Shown here: in pieces, positions 7,124-14,587 of the stretch
How the letters are laid out: each line of letters begins with the position of its first letter
Numbering within the stretch: the stretch's first letter is position 1
Assembly: GCA_024698805.1 (NCBI GenBank)
Contig: JAILQT010000090.1
Coordinates: 1 to 42,881 of the forward strand
DNA: 42,881 nucleotides
Direction: 5' to 3'
Source of the DNA: Solobacterium sp.
GTDB taxonomy: Bacteria; Bacillota_I; Bacilli_A; Erysipelotrichales; Erysipelotrichaceae
The notes under the pieces: model-generated
What the model was told of the DNA's origin: nothing
The model's input: the letters and a program-made list of their open reading frames with translations, nothing else
The model's database searches: none
Made by a program: the position numbers and the translations under genes

Positions 7124-7811
7124 CGCTGCTGCCTGCCTTTCTGTTTGCGTACTCTGTATATTCTTTCCTTGTGCCGAAGAAGAACGTCTCATCCAGGGAA
7201 AGGATATGTCCCGCATAACGCAGGGCAGCCTGGATGTCATGCGAGATCATCATGACGGTCATGCCTTCTTTATTTGCTTTCGCGATCGCGTCATACAGGT
7301 CCGCAGTCGTCGCCGCATCCAGTCCCGTTACCGGCTCATCCAGTACGAGCAGCTTCTGCGCCGCGCAGAATGCGCGCGCAAGCAGGACACGCTGCTGCTG
7401 TCCGCCGGAAAGCTCCCGGTACGACTGTCTGCGCAGATGCGTGATATGCATCATTTCCATGTATTTTTCTGCCAGTTCGCGCTGTTCTTTCCTGTAGAAT
7501 GGTGAAAAAGGAAAGCGCATGAGCGTACCGGACAGGATCACTTCCTCGCAGTTCGCGGGGAAATCCTTCTGTACCGCAGTCTGCTGGGGAAGATAACCGA
7601 TCTCGCTCCGTTTCAGGTCATGCAGGGTCACCGTGCCGCTGTACGGCTGGCGGAGTCCGAGGATCGTCTTCATCAGTGTCGATTTCCCGGATCCGTTCTC
7701 CCCGACAACATACAGGTGATCACCTTTTTCCAGCTTAAAGCTGAGGCCGGAGAGGATCACCCTGCCCTCATAGCCGAGTGAGAGATTCTCACATGTGATC
7801 AGGTCACTCAT
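7116..7811 (-). CDS. znuC: Zinc/manganese ABC transporter ATPase
   Basis: A 231-residue ABC ATPase with all motifs: Walker A GENGSGKST near residue 40, Q-loop YLPQQ, signature LSGGQQQRVLLARA, Walker B LLVLDEPVTGLD and switch His in MISHD. Length and motif spacing match ZnuC/AdcC-type ATPases. The 3' end overlaps the permease by 8 bp and the 5' end overlaps the lipoprotein gene by 8 bp. It powers import of the metal delivered by the lipoprotein. Confidence 0.95.
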   Translation of the reverse strand: MSDLITCENLSLGYEGRVILSGLSFKLEKGDHLYVVGENGSGKSTLMKTILGLRQPYSGTVTLHDLKRSEIGYLPQQTAVQKDFPANCEEVILSGTLMRFPFSPFYRKEQRELAEKYMEMMHITHLRRQSYRELSGGQQQRVLLARAFCAAQKLLVLDEPVTGLDAATTADLYDAIAKANKEGMTVMMISHDIQAALRYAGHILSLDETFFFGTRKEYTEYANRKAGSSDE

Positions 7812-8751
7812 GCAGGGCCTCCTTCAGTACCTCCAGATCCTCTTCCATACAGGAAAGATATGTCGTTCCTTCCGCGATCTTCTCCTCCGTGACCGACTGC
7901 ATTGAATGCAGTTTCAGGATCTCCGCGTCTTTTGCGGCTGTGTTGTCGATGATCGTGCCTGCGATCCTGCCGTCCGATGATTCCGTGATGATCACCCGGT
8001 GCAGGTCCAGCTCATCCAGCTTTTCCGCGAGGAACCTTACTGTTTCAAAGCTGGCTTCCGATTCGGCGGAACAGCCGGGGAAAGCCGCATAATAATCCAG
8101 ACCGTAGTCTTCGCAGAGGTAGCGGAACGGGAACCGGTCCGCAAAAACGAGCGTATCGCGCGCAGAAGCGGAAACGGTCTTTTCAAATTCATCATCCAGT
8201 GAGGACAGCTTTTCTGTATATGCATCATGATTGGATGAATACAGCTGCGCATTCTGCGGGTCGATCTCTTTCAGTGCGTCCGTGATCATCGTGCAGCACT
8301 TTTCCGCATTCCGGAGGGAAAGCCAGATATGTTCGTCATACGCATCCTCTTCTTCCCCTTCCATTCCCTCGACGACTTCTTCATTGACAAGGGAATCGAG
8401 CTTTTCCATGAGGCTGAGATCCGTATGTTCTTTCCGGACATTCTTCAGCGCGTCAGCTGTCCATGCGTCGGATTCGCCTCCGACATAAACGAACAGGTCG
8501 CAGTTCTCCAGCGCGATCATATCATCGGCTGTCGGCTGGTAGCTGTGCAGATCCGTACCCTTGTTCATCAGGAGCCGGATCTCGACATCCTCGCTGCCTG
8601 CTGTCAGTTCCCGGATCCAGTCATAGACCGGGAAGATCGTTGCGACGATCCGGATCTTTGACGTATCCGGTGCAGCGGAAGCAGCGGATGTACACCCGCC
8701 GGATGCCACCATCAGTATGCACAGCAGTACTGCTGTAATCCTTTTCCTCAT
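7804..8751 (-). CDS. znuA: Zinc-type metal ABC transporter binding lipoprotein
   Basis: This 315-residue protein has a signal peptide with lipobox (VASGGC) and the SBP_bac_9 cluster A-I fold signature IVATIFPVYDWIREL. Likely metal ligands are His in TDLHSYQP, His in YDEHIWLS, and acidic residues such as the Glu/Asp of ITESSD. The third His of classical ZnuA (H-D-A-[FY]) is replaced by ADRFPFRYL, a form I recall from other Bacillota. The loop before DEHIW is strongly acidic (EGMEGEEED) instead of His-rich. The start at 8751 has AAGGAGG upstream and overlaps the regulator stop by 4 bp. Confidence 0.9.
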   Translation of the reverse strand: MRKRITAVLLCILMVASGGCTSAASAAPDTSKIRIVATIFPVYDWIRELTAGSEDVEIRLLMNKGTDLHSYQPTADDMIALENCDLFVYVGGESDAWTADALKNVRKEHTDLSLMEKLDSLVNEEVVEGMEGEEEDAYDEHIWLSLRNAEKCCTMITDALKEIDPQNAQLYSSNHDAYTEKLSSLDDEFEKTVSASARDTLVFADRFPFRYLCEDYGLDYYAAFPGCSAESEASFETVRFLAEKLDELDLHRVIITESSDGRIAGTIIDNTAAKDAEILKLHSMQSVTEEKIAEGTTYLSCMEEDLEVLKEALHE

Positions 8752-9173
8752 ACGGCCGCCTCCTTCATGCAGTCTTCGCAATAGCCGTAGAAAAGCGTAC
8801 GGCGCGGATCGATCCGGAAATGATGATCCTCAAATATATGTTCTTCCAGTTTCGTGACCTCTGCACAGTGCAGATGGATCAGCTTCCCGCAGGAGATGCA
8901 TTTCAGATGATGACACACCTGCTGTTCACCATGTCTGTGTCCTGTGAATTCAAAACATGCCGGTGTATTCTCATCGATCACATATTTGGTGACAATGCCT
9001 TCTTCCTGCAGTCTTTCAAGCTGCCTGTAGACAGTCGTCAGCCCGATGCGGATCGATGCGGACCTGAGCCCGCTGTAGATATCTGTCGCAGTCATATGCG
9101 TATCCGCATGTGCCTGCATATATTCCAGAAGCTTTTCCTTCTGGTCTGTTTTATAACTGTTTTTCTTGTTCAT
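8748..9173 (-). CDS. zur: Fur-family metalloregulator, probably Zur
   Basis: A 141-residue Fur-family protein with an N-terminal winged helix (ATDIYSGL, IGLTTVYRQLERL), a metal/dimer region with HRHGEQQVCHHLKC, and structural zinc CxxC pairs (CISC and CEDC). It is the first gene of the metal-uptake operon and probably represses it in the metal-replete state. The start at 9173 is placed after AAAGGCT, just downstream of a promoter and a Fur-type box; a start 22 codons earlier would overlap that box. Zinc is the most likely effector because the genes controlled are ZnuABC-like, but Mn or Fe sensing is not excluded. Confidence 0.88.
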   Translation of the reverse strand: MNKKNSYKTDQKEKLLEYMQAHADTHMTATDIYSGLRSASIRIGLTTVYRQLERLQEEGIVTKYVIDENTPACFEFTGHRHGEQQVCHHLKCISCGKLIHLHCAEVTKLEEHIFEDHHFRIDPRRTLFYGYCEDCMKEAAV

Positions 9174-9195
9174 AGCCTTTATTCCGTCCGTAAAT

Positions 9196-9210
9196 TGAAA
9201 ACCATTTTCA
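9196..9210. promoter_or_regulatory. Fur/Zur 7-1-7 operator
   Basis: TGAAAACCATTTTCA matches the Fur-superfamily 7-1-7 pattern TGATAATNATTATCA at 12 of 14 defined positions. It lies directly after the -10 element and 22 bp before the zur start, over the expected transcription start, a classic repressor position. Confidence 0.75.
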
Positions 9211-9239
9211 AATTTATGCTTTTTCCCGGCGAATGTCAA
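9211..9239 (-). promoter_or_regulatory. Promoter of the zinc-uptake operon
   Basis: On the minus strand: consensus -35 TTGACA (9234-9239), 17-bp spacer, -10 TAAATT (9211-9216). The Fur-type box abuts the -10. Confidence 0.8.
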
Positions 9240-9277
9240 TAAGAATACAGCTCTTCCGGATCAATTTAGAAAAAAAG

Positions 9278-9293
9278 TATACACGTTTGTATA
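9278..9293. promoter_or_regulatory. Dyad upstream of the lipoprotein gene
   Basis: TATACA and TGTATA form a perfect 6-bp inverted repeat around CGTT, 61 bp upstream of the lipoprotein start. A TATACT at 9317-9322 could be the -10 element, with the dyad just upstream of the -35 region. No regulator can be assigned. Confidence 0.35.
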
Positions 9294-9353
9294 TATGCCC
9301 GTTTCCCCCGAAAACTTATACTTGATTTACATGATTCTGAGAGGTGATAAGCA

Positions 9354-10328
9354 ATGAAAAGAAAAAATGAGATACTCGCTGCAGCCGGCATTCCTGCACT
9401 GGCAGTGATGTGCCTGGCAGGATGCTCTGCCGGCAGTGCTTCTCTTCCGGCAGCGGAAAGCTCCGCTGCAGAAGAAACAGAAGCAGTCATCCCTGAGGAA
9501 GAGTCCGTCCAGACAGAGACAGAAACCGCAGAAGCTGCGGAGACCGGCCTGAAGGGGATGCTGCTGTCGCTGCACAAAACAGGAAAAGAACTGGGCATCG
9601 TCGGAAAATACCGCAGTCCGGAAGATATTGAAGACAGTGTGACAGATCCCGGACTCATCGGAATATGGAAAACAGCAGACGGTAATTACACCCTGGAATA
9701 TCACGAAGACGGAACTGTCACGGATAATTCCGGTACTGAGATGCAGTATGCATGTACAGAAGCGGAAGGGCAGAAGCTGATCGTTCAGCAGGAGACCGGT
9801 GCATCGGATGAAAATGACTTCGGGATCACAGAGGTCCTGGCATATAGGATCGAAGGTGATGTGCTTTATGCAGAGCCTGTGGACGGTCCATACGAGCCTG
9901 TCCGGTTTGCGTCAAACCTGATGTATGTGTTCTACAGGGACGGCGCATCTTCACCCGTGACCGTCAGTTCGCTGTACGGTGAATGGGAAACAGCCGGCGG
10001 CACGCTCGTGATCGATGAAAACGGGCTGTCCGTGCAGGGCGGGCCTGAAGAGCTTGCAGGTCCTTTTCCGGCAGACATCAACGCAGACGGAAATCTTGAG
10101 GTTGGGATCGGCGGCAGCGTCTCTGTTTATCCATTCGTCATCGGTTATGAATGCGTCTATACAGAGGAACAGGAGCCGGCAGACTTCAAATACAGCCTGA
10201 CGCTGAATTACTACGGGACCGATGAGAACGACAAACCGAATCTTGCGGATATCATGGAGTCATACAACGGCATGAGCGGCTATGACGCATATTCCTTCTA
10301 TCTTTACGGCACTGTAGCGGCAGAGTGA
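9354..10328 (+). CDS. Lipoprotein of unknown function with two GxW repeats
   Basis: A 324-residue exported lipoprotein: the signal peptide ends in the lipobox MCLAGCSAGS, followed by an acidic Glu/Thr/Ala-rich linker to about residue 60. The mature part is beta-rich. It holds two related units starting GIWKTADGNYTLEYHEDG (about 102-120) and GEWETAGGTLVIDENG (about 211-226), like the lipocalin-type or META-like beta units of many Bacillota lipoproteins. The ribosome binding site is GAGAGGTGA. It stands alone between the divergent zinc operon and a zinc-ribbon gene 93 bp downstream. No catalytic motif is visible. Confidence 0.8.
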   Translation: MKRKNEILAAAGIPALAVMCLAGCSAGSASLPAAESSAAEETEAVIPEEESVQTETETAEAAETGLKGMLLSLHKTGKELGIVGKYRSPEDIEDSVTDPGLIGIWKTADGNYTLEYHEDGTVTDNSGTEMQYACTEAEGQKLIVQQETGASDENDFGITEVLAYRIEGDVLYAEPVDGPYEPVRFASNLMYVFYRDGASSPVTVSSLYGEWETAGGTLVIDENGLSVQGGPEELAGPFPADINADGNLEVGIGGSVSVYPFVIGYECVYTEEQEPADFKYSLTLNYYGTDENDKPNLADIMESYNGMSGYDAYSFYLYGTVAAE

Positions 10329-10421
10329 CCGTAAACAATGCAGCGAAGGTCCAGATCAGTCCCTGTCTTAAACACGATAAGAGCATTTACCGGCTCCTTT
10401 CAGCAATATATGAGGTAAAAA

Positions 10422-11954
10422 ATGTTCAAATGTCCCAATTGTACAGGCAGCCTGATATTTGATATCAAGACACAGAAGATGCGCTGTCTCAGCTGCGGAA
10501 GTGTAATGGATCCGGAAGAATATCACAATTCTGAATCCCTCCGGTTAAACAATGCGGATACAGGAACGGATGCGTACGGCGTTATGGTCTCCCTGTGTCC
10601 GAACTGCGGCGCTGAGATCATAAGTCCCGATACATCCGTTACCGGGTTCTGCTCGTACTGCCGGGCAGAGGTCGTCATGCAGAAAAGGATGGATGGCGAG
10701 AAAAGGCCGCAATACATCATCCCGCTGCAGATCACGAAAGAAGAATGCAAGCGGCAGTTCATGAAATCAATGCATGCACCGTTTATCCCGAAAGATTTCA
10801 AAGATGACAGATTCCTTGAAGGCTTCAGGGGATTCTATATCCCGTACTGGTTATATGATGTCCGCTGCAGAAAGACAGAATCTGCCCCGGAACATACAGA
10901 AAAGTACCTGCTCAGAATCGCTGATAAACTGGACGGCAGGACCAGCACCGTTCTGTATGATGCGGCCATGCACTTTGATGACCGGATTGCGAATGAGATT
11001 GCACCTTTCAGAACAGAAGAGGTTAGACCGTTCGCGGAGGAATACCTTGCAGGTTTTTACGCAGACCGTGCAGATGTCAAAGCCGGGGTATACAAACAGG
11101 ATATCGAAACAAAAGCAGCCGAAGAGCTGAAAAATTCTGTGACAACAAGCCTGCTGGACAGTAATGAATACAACCAGAGGATCCGTTCAGGGATCAGTGA
11201 ACTGATCCGGATAGATGTAGAGCCTTACACAGCATTGTTCCCTGTATGGTTTCTGACATGGCGGAGAAAAGACCGTGTAGCTTACGCGGTCATGAACGGC
11301 CAGACAGGAAAAATAACCTTTAATGCACCGGTAGATACGAAAAAGATGATGCTGTGGATCATCATCCTGGCATGCATTCTGTTTTTTGTTTTTGAAAACA
11401 TACCGCCTGTACTCCCAAAGTATGTATTAGCGATCGTTTCAAACATATGCAGCGTGATCCTGTTCCTGGTCCGAAGGGAAACGGCGAAGCTTTACGTGAG
11501 CAGTTTCCGTACTGAGGATAAAGCTTACACTGCCGGAAAAACAAATGTGCCGGATACCGGCAAAATACTTTCATCGAAAGCATTCCGCCTGCTGCTGGTA
11601 TTCATTCCAGCATGGCTATTGATCCCTATTTACGGACCGTCGATCATATGTGCGGTCTCAGCCATACTGTCTCTTTTTATGTTTATATCCATAACAGAAC
11701 TTTCCATTCCGATGCATCAGGTAAGCGTGATCATCGGCACACTTCTCCTGCTCATCTCGGAAGCAGCTGCCTATTATATTTCCTACATGGATTATGTGGA
11801 ATCAATATATTCCTTTTCCGGAAGCGGTATCGTCCTGGCAGCAGCCCTGGTCACCTGCTTCCTGATCGTTCATCAGTGCAACCTTATCTCTACAAAACCG
11901 ATTCCGAATTATACAAACAGGAAAGGCGGCAATAACAGTGCTAAAAACGATTAA
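10422..11954 (+). CDS. Zinc-ribbon membrane protein (TFIIB-type ribbon)
   Basis: A 510-residue protein. Residues 1-90 carry two zinc-binding units, CPNC...CLSC (from residue 4) and CPNC...CSYC (from about 63), like TFIIB/primosomal N' ribbon proteins annotated in many Bacillota. Residues 90-300 are soluble and include PYWLYDVRC and ALFPVWFLTWRRKDRVAYAVMNGQTGKI, a segment typical of this group. The last 200 residues have about six hydrophobic segments in pairs, ending in a Lys/Asn-rich tail. The start follows GAGGTAAAAA. The 3' end overlaps a TPM-domain gene by 17 bp, so the products probably work together in the membrane. Function unknown. Confidence 0.8.
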   Translation: MFKCPNCTGSLIFDIKTQKMRCLSCGSVMDPEEYHNSESLRLNNADTGTDAYGVMVSLCPNCGAEIISPDTSVTGFCSYCRAEVVMQKRMDGEKRPQYIIPLQITKEECKRQFMKSMHAPFIPKDFKDDRFLEGFRGFYIPYWLYDVRCRKTESAPEHTEKYLLRIADKLDGRTSTVLYDAAMHFDDRIANEIAPFRTEEVRPFAEEYLAGFYADRADVKAGVYKQDIETKAAEELKNSVTTSLLDSNEYNQRIRSGISELIRIDVEPYTALFPVWFLTWRRKDRVAYAVMNGQTGKITFNAPVDTKKMMLWIIILACILFFVFENIPPVLPKYVLAIVSNICSVILFLVRRETAKLYVSSFRTEDKAYTAGKTNVPDTGKILSSKAFRLLLVFIPAWLLIPIYGPSIICAVSAILSLFMFISITELSIPMHQVSVIIGTLLLLISEAAAYYISYMDYVESIYSFSGSGIVLAAALVTCFLIVHQCNLISTKPIPNYTNRKGGNNSAKND

Positions 11955-12627
11955 GAAGATCCTGCTGTGTGTGTTCCTGTTGTTTGCTTTCAGAATCATA
12001 ATAAATGCCGGCGGGACAGTTTATGGCAATCCGGAAAACGGTCACAGGGTCGTCATTGATGATCAGGCGGGACTGCTGAGCGAAGACGAAGAGAAAGAAC
12101 TGATGGAACATATGATCCCCCTTACAGCTTACGGGGAAGTCGCATTTGCCGCAATTGACAAAAATTACCCGAAGCGGTCGGCAAGATACATCGACTATCC
12201 GGATGAACTGTATTATTACTCCTCCCTTGAAATTGCACGTAATTATTACACTTTCTGTTTCGGTGAAAAAAGCGGCATACTCTTCATGATCGATCTGGCA
12301 TCAGACCAGACCTACCGTGTCAACGAGTTTACAAAAGATCTGATCATTATAAAACAAGGTGCAATACATAAAAAGATTTCAGACTATTATGCCGATAAAA
12401 CGATCGACAAAGTGGCACAGCTTTATTCCAGAAAGGAATACCTCAAGTGTGCAGCATCTGTATTCGACCGGATCGGCCGGGAACTGGCAGGTGAAAAAAA
12501 CGACGATTCCGCAAAGATCCTTTCAAGTATCCTGCTGGCTGTTTCCTTCAGTGTCCTGCTGAACTATCTGCTGGTACTGTTCACAAGAAGATGGAAACCG
12601 CAGAAAAGGGACCGTATGATCTGCTGA
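11938..12627 (+). CDS. TPM-domain membrane protein
   Basis: A 229-residue protein that starts with GTG inside the end of the zinc-ribbon gene (17-bp overlap; GGAAAGGCGG upstream). The N-terminus is a signal anchor (ILLCVFLLFAF). The TPM domain (about residues 30-175) begins with VVIDDQAGLLSEDEEKELMEHM, the usual TPM opening, and is followed by a C-terminal membrane helix (ILLAVSFSVLLNYLLVLF) and a basic tail. TPM domains occur in YgcG-type membrane proteins and in a thylakoid phosphatase, but the bacterial function is not settled. The domain faces outside if the anchor is type I. Confidence 0.8.
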   Translation: MLKTIKKILLCVFLLFAFRIIINAGGTVYGNPENGHRVVIDDQAGLLSEDEEKELMEHMIPLTAYGEVAFAAIDKNYPKRSARYIDYPDELYYYSSLEIARNYYTFCFGEKSGILFMIDLASDQTYRVNEFTKDLIIIKQGAIHKKISDYYADKTIDKVAQLYSRKEYLKCAASVFDRIGRELAGEKNDDSAKILSSILLAVSFSVLLNYLLVLFTRRWKPQKRDRMIC

Positions 12628-12639
12628 TCCTTATATATT

Positions 12640-12689
12640 AAAAAAGACAACGGATCAAAACAGACTTGTTTATGACCGCTGTCTTTTTT
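12640..12689. terminator. Bidirectional terminator between TPM and mgtC genes
   Basis: AAAAAAGACA at 12640-12649 pairs with TGTCTTTTTT at 12680-12689, with an inner CGG/CCG pair. The loop is long. It serves the convergent genes on both sides. Confidence 0.65.
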
Positions 12690-12722
12690 ATATGAAAACC
12701 GTGCTTGCGCACGGCTGTGTTC

Positions 12723-13412
12723 TCAGAATTCTTCCGCGGATATGATGCCTTCCGACCTGTTGATCTCTTCCAGAAGCTTTTTGCGGTCCAGCGTGCCTCT
12801 TTGCCGGATGGAGATCAGCGCGGAATAGATCGGCGGCGCAGCCTCGGAGTTGCTGGTGATCTGCAGGTTTGTGATCGACAGGTTCCTGTCTTTCAGGGAA
12901 CGGATGATCGCATCAAGGTTCTTCCGGGTATAATAACTGACTGCGATCCGGAATGCCGGATGATATGTGATCCTGTTTCTGACTTCGGAGAAGTATGTCT
13001 GTGCGATCAGCACAAGGATCACAGTGACGAGTGCGCCTTCATAGAAGCCGGAGCCGATCGCAACACCGGCAATAGCGGCTGTCCATAACCCGGCAGCGGT
13101 CGTCAGTCCTTTGACCGTATTCCTGTTCGTCACAAAGATCGTTCCTGCGCCGAGGAAGGACATACCTGTGATCACCTGGCCTCCGATACGGGAGATATCC
13201 GCCGGCATCCCCATATCCAGATACATATACAGGCCGGTCAGCGTCGCTGTGCAGGCAGCTGTGCAGACAAGGATATGCGTGCGGAATCCTGCCGGCTTGT
13301 TTTTATAGGATCTTTCAAAACCGAGTGCTGTCCCGCAGATGAATGCGTAAATAAAACGGAAGAGAACAGCGATAATCGTCAAATCTCTGAGCGGGTCTAA
13401 AAATGCAAACAT
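12723..13412 (-). CDS. MgtC/SapB family membrane protein (second copy)
   Basis: A 229-residue MgtC-family protein: about five hydrophobic N-terminal segments with family signatures GFERSYKNKPAGFRTH, QVITGMSFLGAGTI and VKGLTTAAGLW, then a soluble C-terminal domain of about 80 residues (ACT-like in this family). The ribosome binding site is AAAGGGGG. It starts 13 bp after the first MgtC copy. MgtC proteins bind or modulate the F-type ATP synthase in pathogens and respond to low magnesium or acid; in commensal Bacillota the role is unclear. Confidence 0.9.
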   Translation of the reverse strand: MFAFLDPLRDLTIIAVLFRFIYAFICGTALGFERSYKNKPAGFRTHILVCTAACTATLTGLYMYLDMGMPADISRIGGQVITGMSFLGAGTIFVTNRNTVKGLTTAAGLWTAAIAGVAIGSGFYEGALVTVILVLIAQTYFSEVRNRITYHPAFRIAVSYYTRKNLDAIIRSLKDRNLSITNLQITSNSEAAPPIYSALISIRQRGTLDRKKLLEEINRSEGIISAEEF

Positions 13413-13425
13413 ACTGTCCCCCTTT

Positions 13426-14148
13426 CTATGCGATCAGTTCTTCCACCGAGAATACATACGGCATCTCGGCGATCGCGGCCATCATATCGGAATGAGAGGG
13501 ATTTTCCCTGCTCAGCTGCATCGTGATCACAGCCGAAGGATAACTGTCCCCTTTCCGTTTCGTTGTCTCCACATCGATGTCGTAGATCTTCGCATTGGTC
13601 TCGTTGATCATATTCGTGACCTCATCGATATCTTCAATGTGATAGAGCTGGACAAAGACCATGAGATTCCTTGTTTTTCTCTTGAACAGGAGCTCGACGG
13701 GGCCGAGGACTTCCATGGTCAGGATCACGACCAGCATGCTGAGGAGCACTGTTTCATAGAAACCGGCGCCTGCCGCAAGTCCCATGCACATCGAAGCGAA
13801 CAGGCCGATCGCCGTCGTCAGACCGCTGACCTGCTGGTGTGCTTCGCTGAGGATCGCGCCTGCAGCCAGGAAACCGACGCCGGAGACTGCTCCGGAAGCC
13901 ATACGCGAGGCATCGAATTTCATTCCGACTTCCGCGACGACCGGTGCCCAGTGCCCGTTGAACATCGCGAAGTCATACTTTGCGATCAGGACAGCCATTG
14001 CCGAACCGATGCTGACAAGCATGTAAGTCCTGAGGCCTGCCGCCCTTTTCTTCTTCGTTCTTCCGTACCCGACGATGCCGCCTGCAGCCATTGCCAGCAT
14101 CAGGCGGACGCACAGGGACACAAAATTAAAATCATTCAGTAAAGCCAT
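13426..14148 (-). CDS. MgtC/SapB family membrane protein (first copy)
   Basis: A 240-residue paralogue of the downstream gene. Signatures are GGIVGYGRTKKKRAAGLRTYM, ASGAVSGVGFLAAGAI and VSGLTTAIGLF, followed by a soluble C-terminal domain (LVFVQLYHIEDIDEV onward). The start at 14148 follows TTGGAGG. The two copies differ in most positions, so the duplication is old. They are probably co-transcribed from the 93-bp gap that follows the hypA terminator. I see no magnesium-responsive leader in that gap. Confidence 0.9.
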   Translation of the reverse strand: MALLNDFNFVSLCVRLMLAMAAGGIVGYGRTKKKRAAGLRTYMLVSIGSAMAVLIAKYDFAMFNGHWAPVVAEVGMKFDASRMASGAVSGVGFLAAGAILSEAHQQVSGLTTAIGLFASMCMGLAAGAGFYETVLLSMLVVILTMEVLGPVELLFKRKTRNLMVFVQLYHIEDIDEVTNMINETNAKIYDIDVETTKRKGDSYPSAVITMQLSRENPSHSDMMAAIAEMPYVFSVEELIA

Positions 14149-14213
14149 CAAAGTGCCTCCAATTGTAAAATGTACGTAATATTCCCGTAAAATAAGCATA
14201 TCATTTCCGGTAC

Positions 14214-14246
14214 AGAAAAATAAAGGATGTGACTGCATCCTTTATT
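14214..14246 (-). terminator. Terminator overlapping the hypA stop codon
   Basis: On the minus strand an 11-bp stem AATAAAGGATG / CATCCTTTATT is followed by TTT. The hypA TAA stop lies inside the 5' arm. Confidence 0.85.
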
Positions 14247-14586
14247 CATATCCGATCTCTTTCAGCAGGAACTGCCTGCCCCCGAGTATTTTCTTTGATC
14301 TCGACCCGCATTTCGGGCATCTGCCTTCCTGGATCATCACATTATACATGGCGCCGCATTCCAGGCAGAGCGCTTCCCCTCTCGCGATGATCATCTTCAG
14401 TTTGGCGTCTTTGCAGACAGGCCTGTTTTCAATGACCAGGGGGAAATACTTTTCGAAGAACACCGGCAGATACCCGCTCAGTTCCCCGACTTCAAGCGTG
14501 ATATAGGAGATCCTTTCAATACCGTTGTCGTGCGCAGTCTGTTCCGCAAGCTCTACGGCTTTATGGAGAACACTGATCTCATGCAT
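14242..14586 (-). CDS. hypA: HypA-type nickel/zinc metallochaperone
   Basis: A 114-residue HypA/HybF protein. The N-terminal MHEISV supplies the nickel-binding His2, and the structural zinc site has two CxxC pairs (CLEC and CPKC) in the C-terminal half. Length matches HypA. It follows the large Fe-S oxidoreductase by 1 bp, so the two are co-transcribed and presumably translationally coupled. No hydrogenase, urease or other hyp gene lies in the window. The protein may therefore serve a distant hydrogenase, or be recruited to the oxidoreductase. The typical sequence argues for a working chaperone. Confidence 0.9.
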   Translation of the reverse strand: MHEISVLHKAVELAEQTAHDNGIERISYITLEVGELSGYLPVFFEKYFPLVIENRPVCKDAKLKMIIARGEALCLECGAMYNVMIQEGRCPKCGSRSKKILGGRQFLLKEIGYE

Positions 14587-14587
14587 A

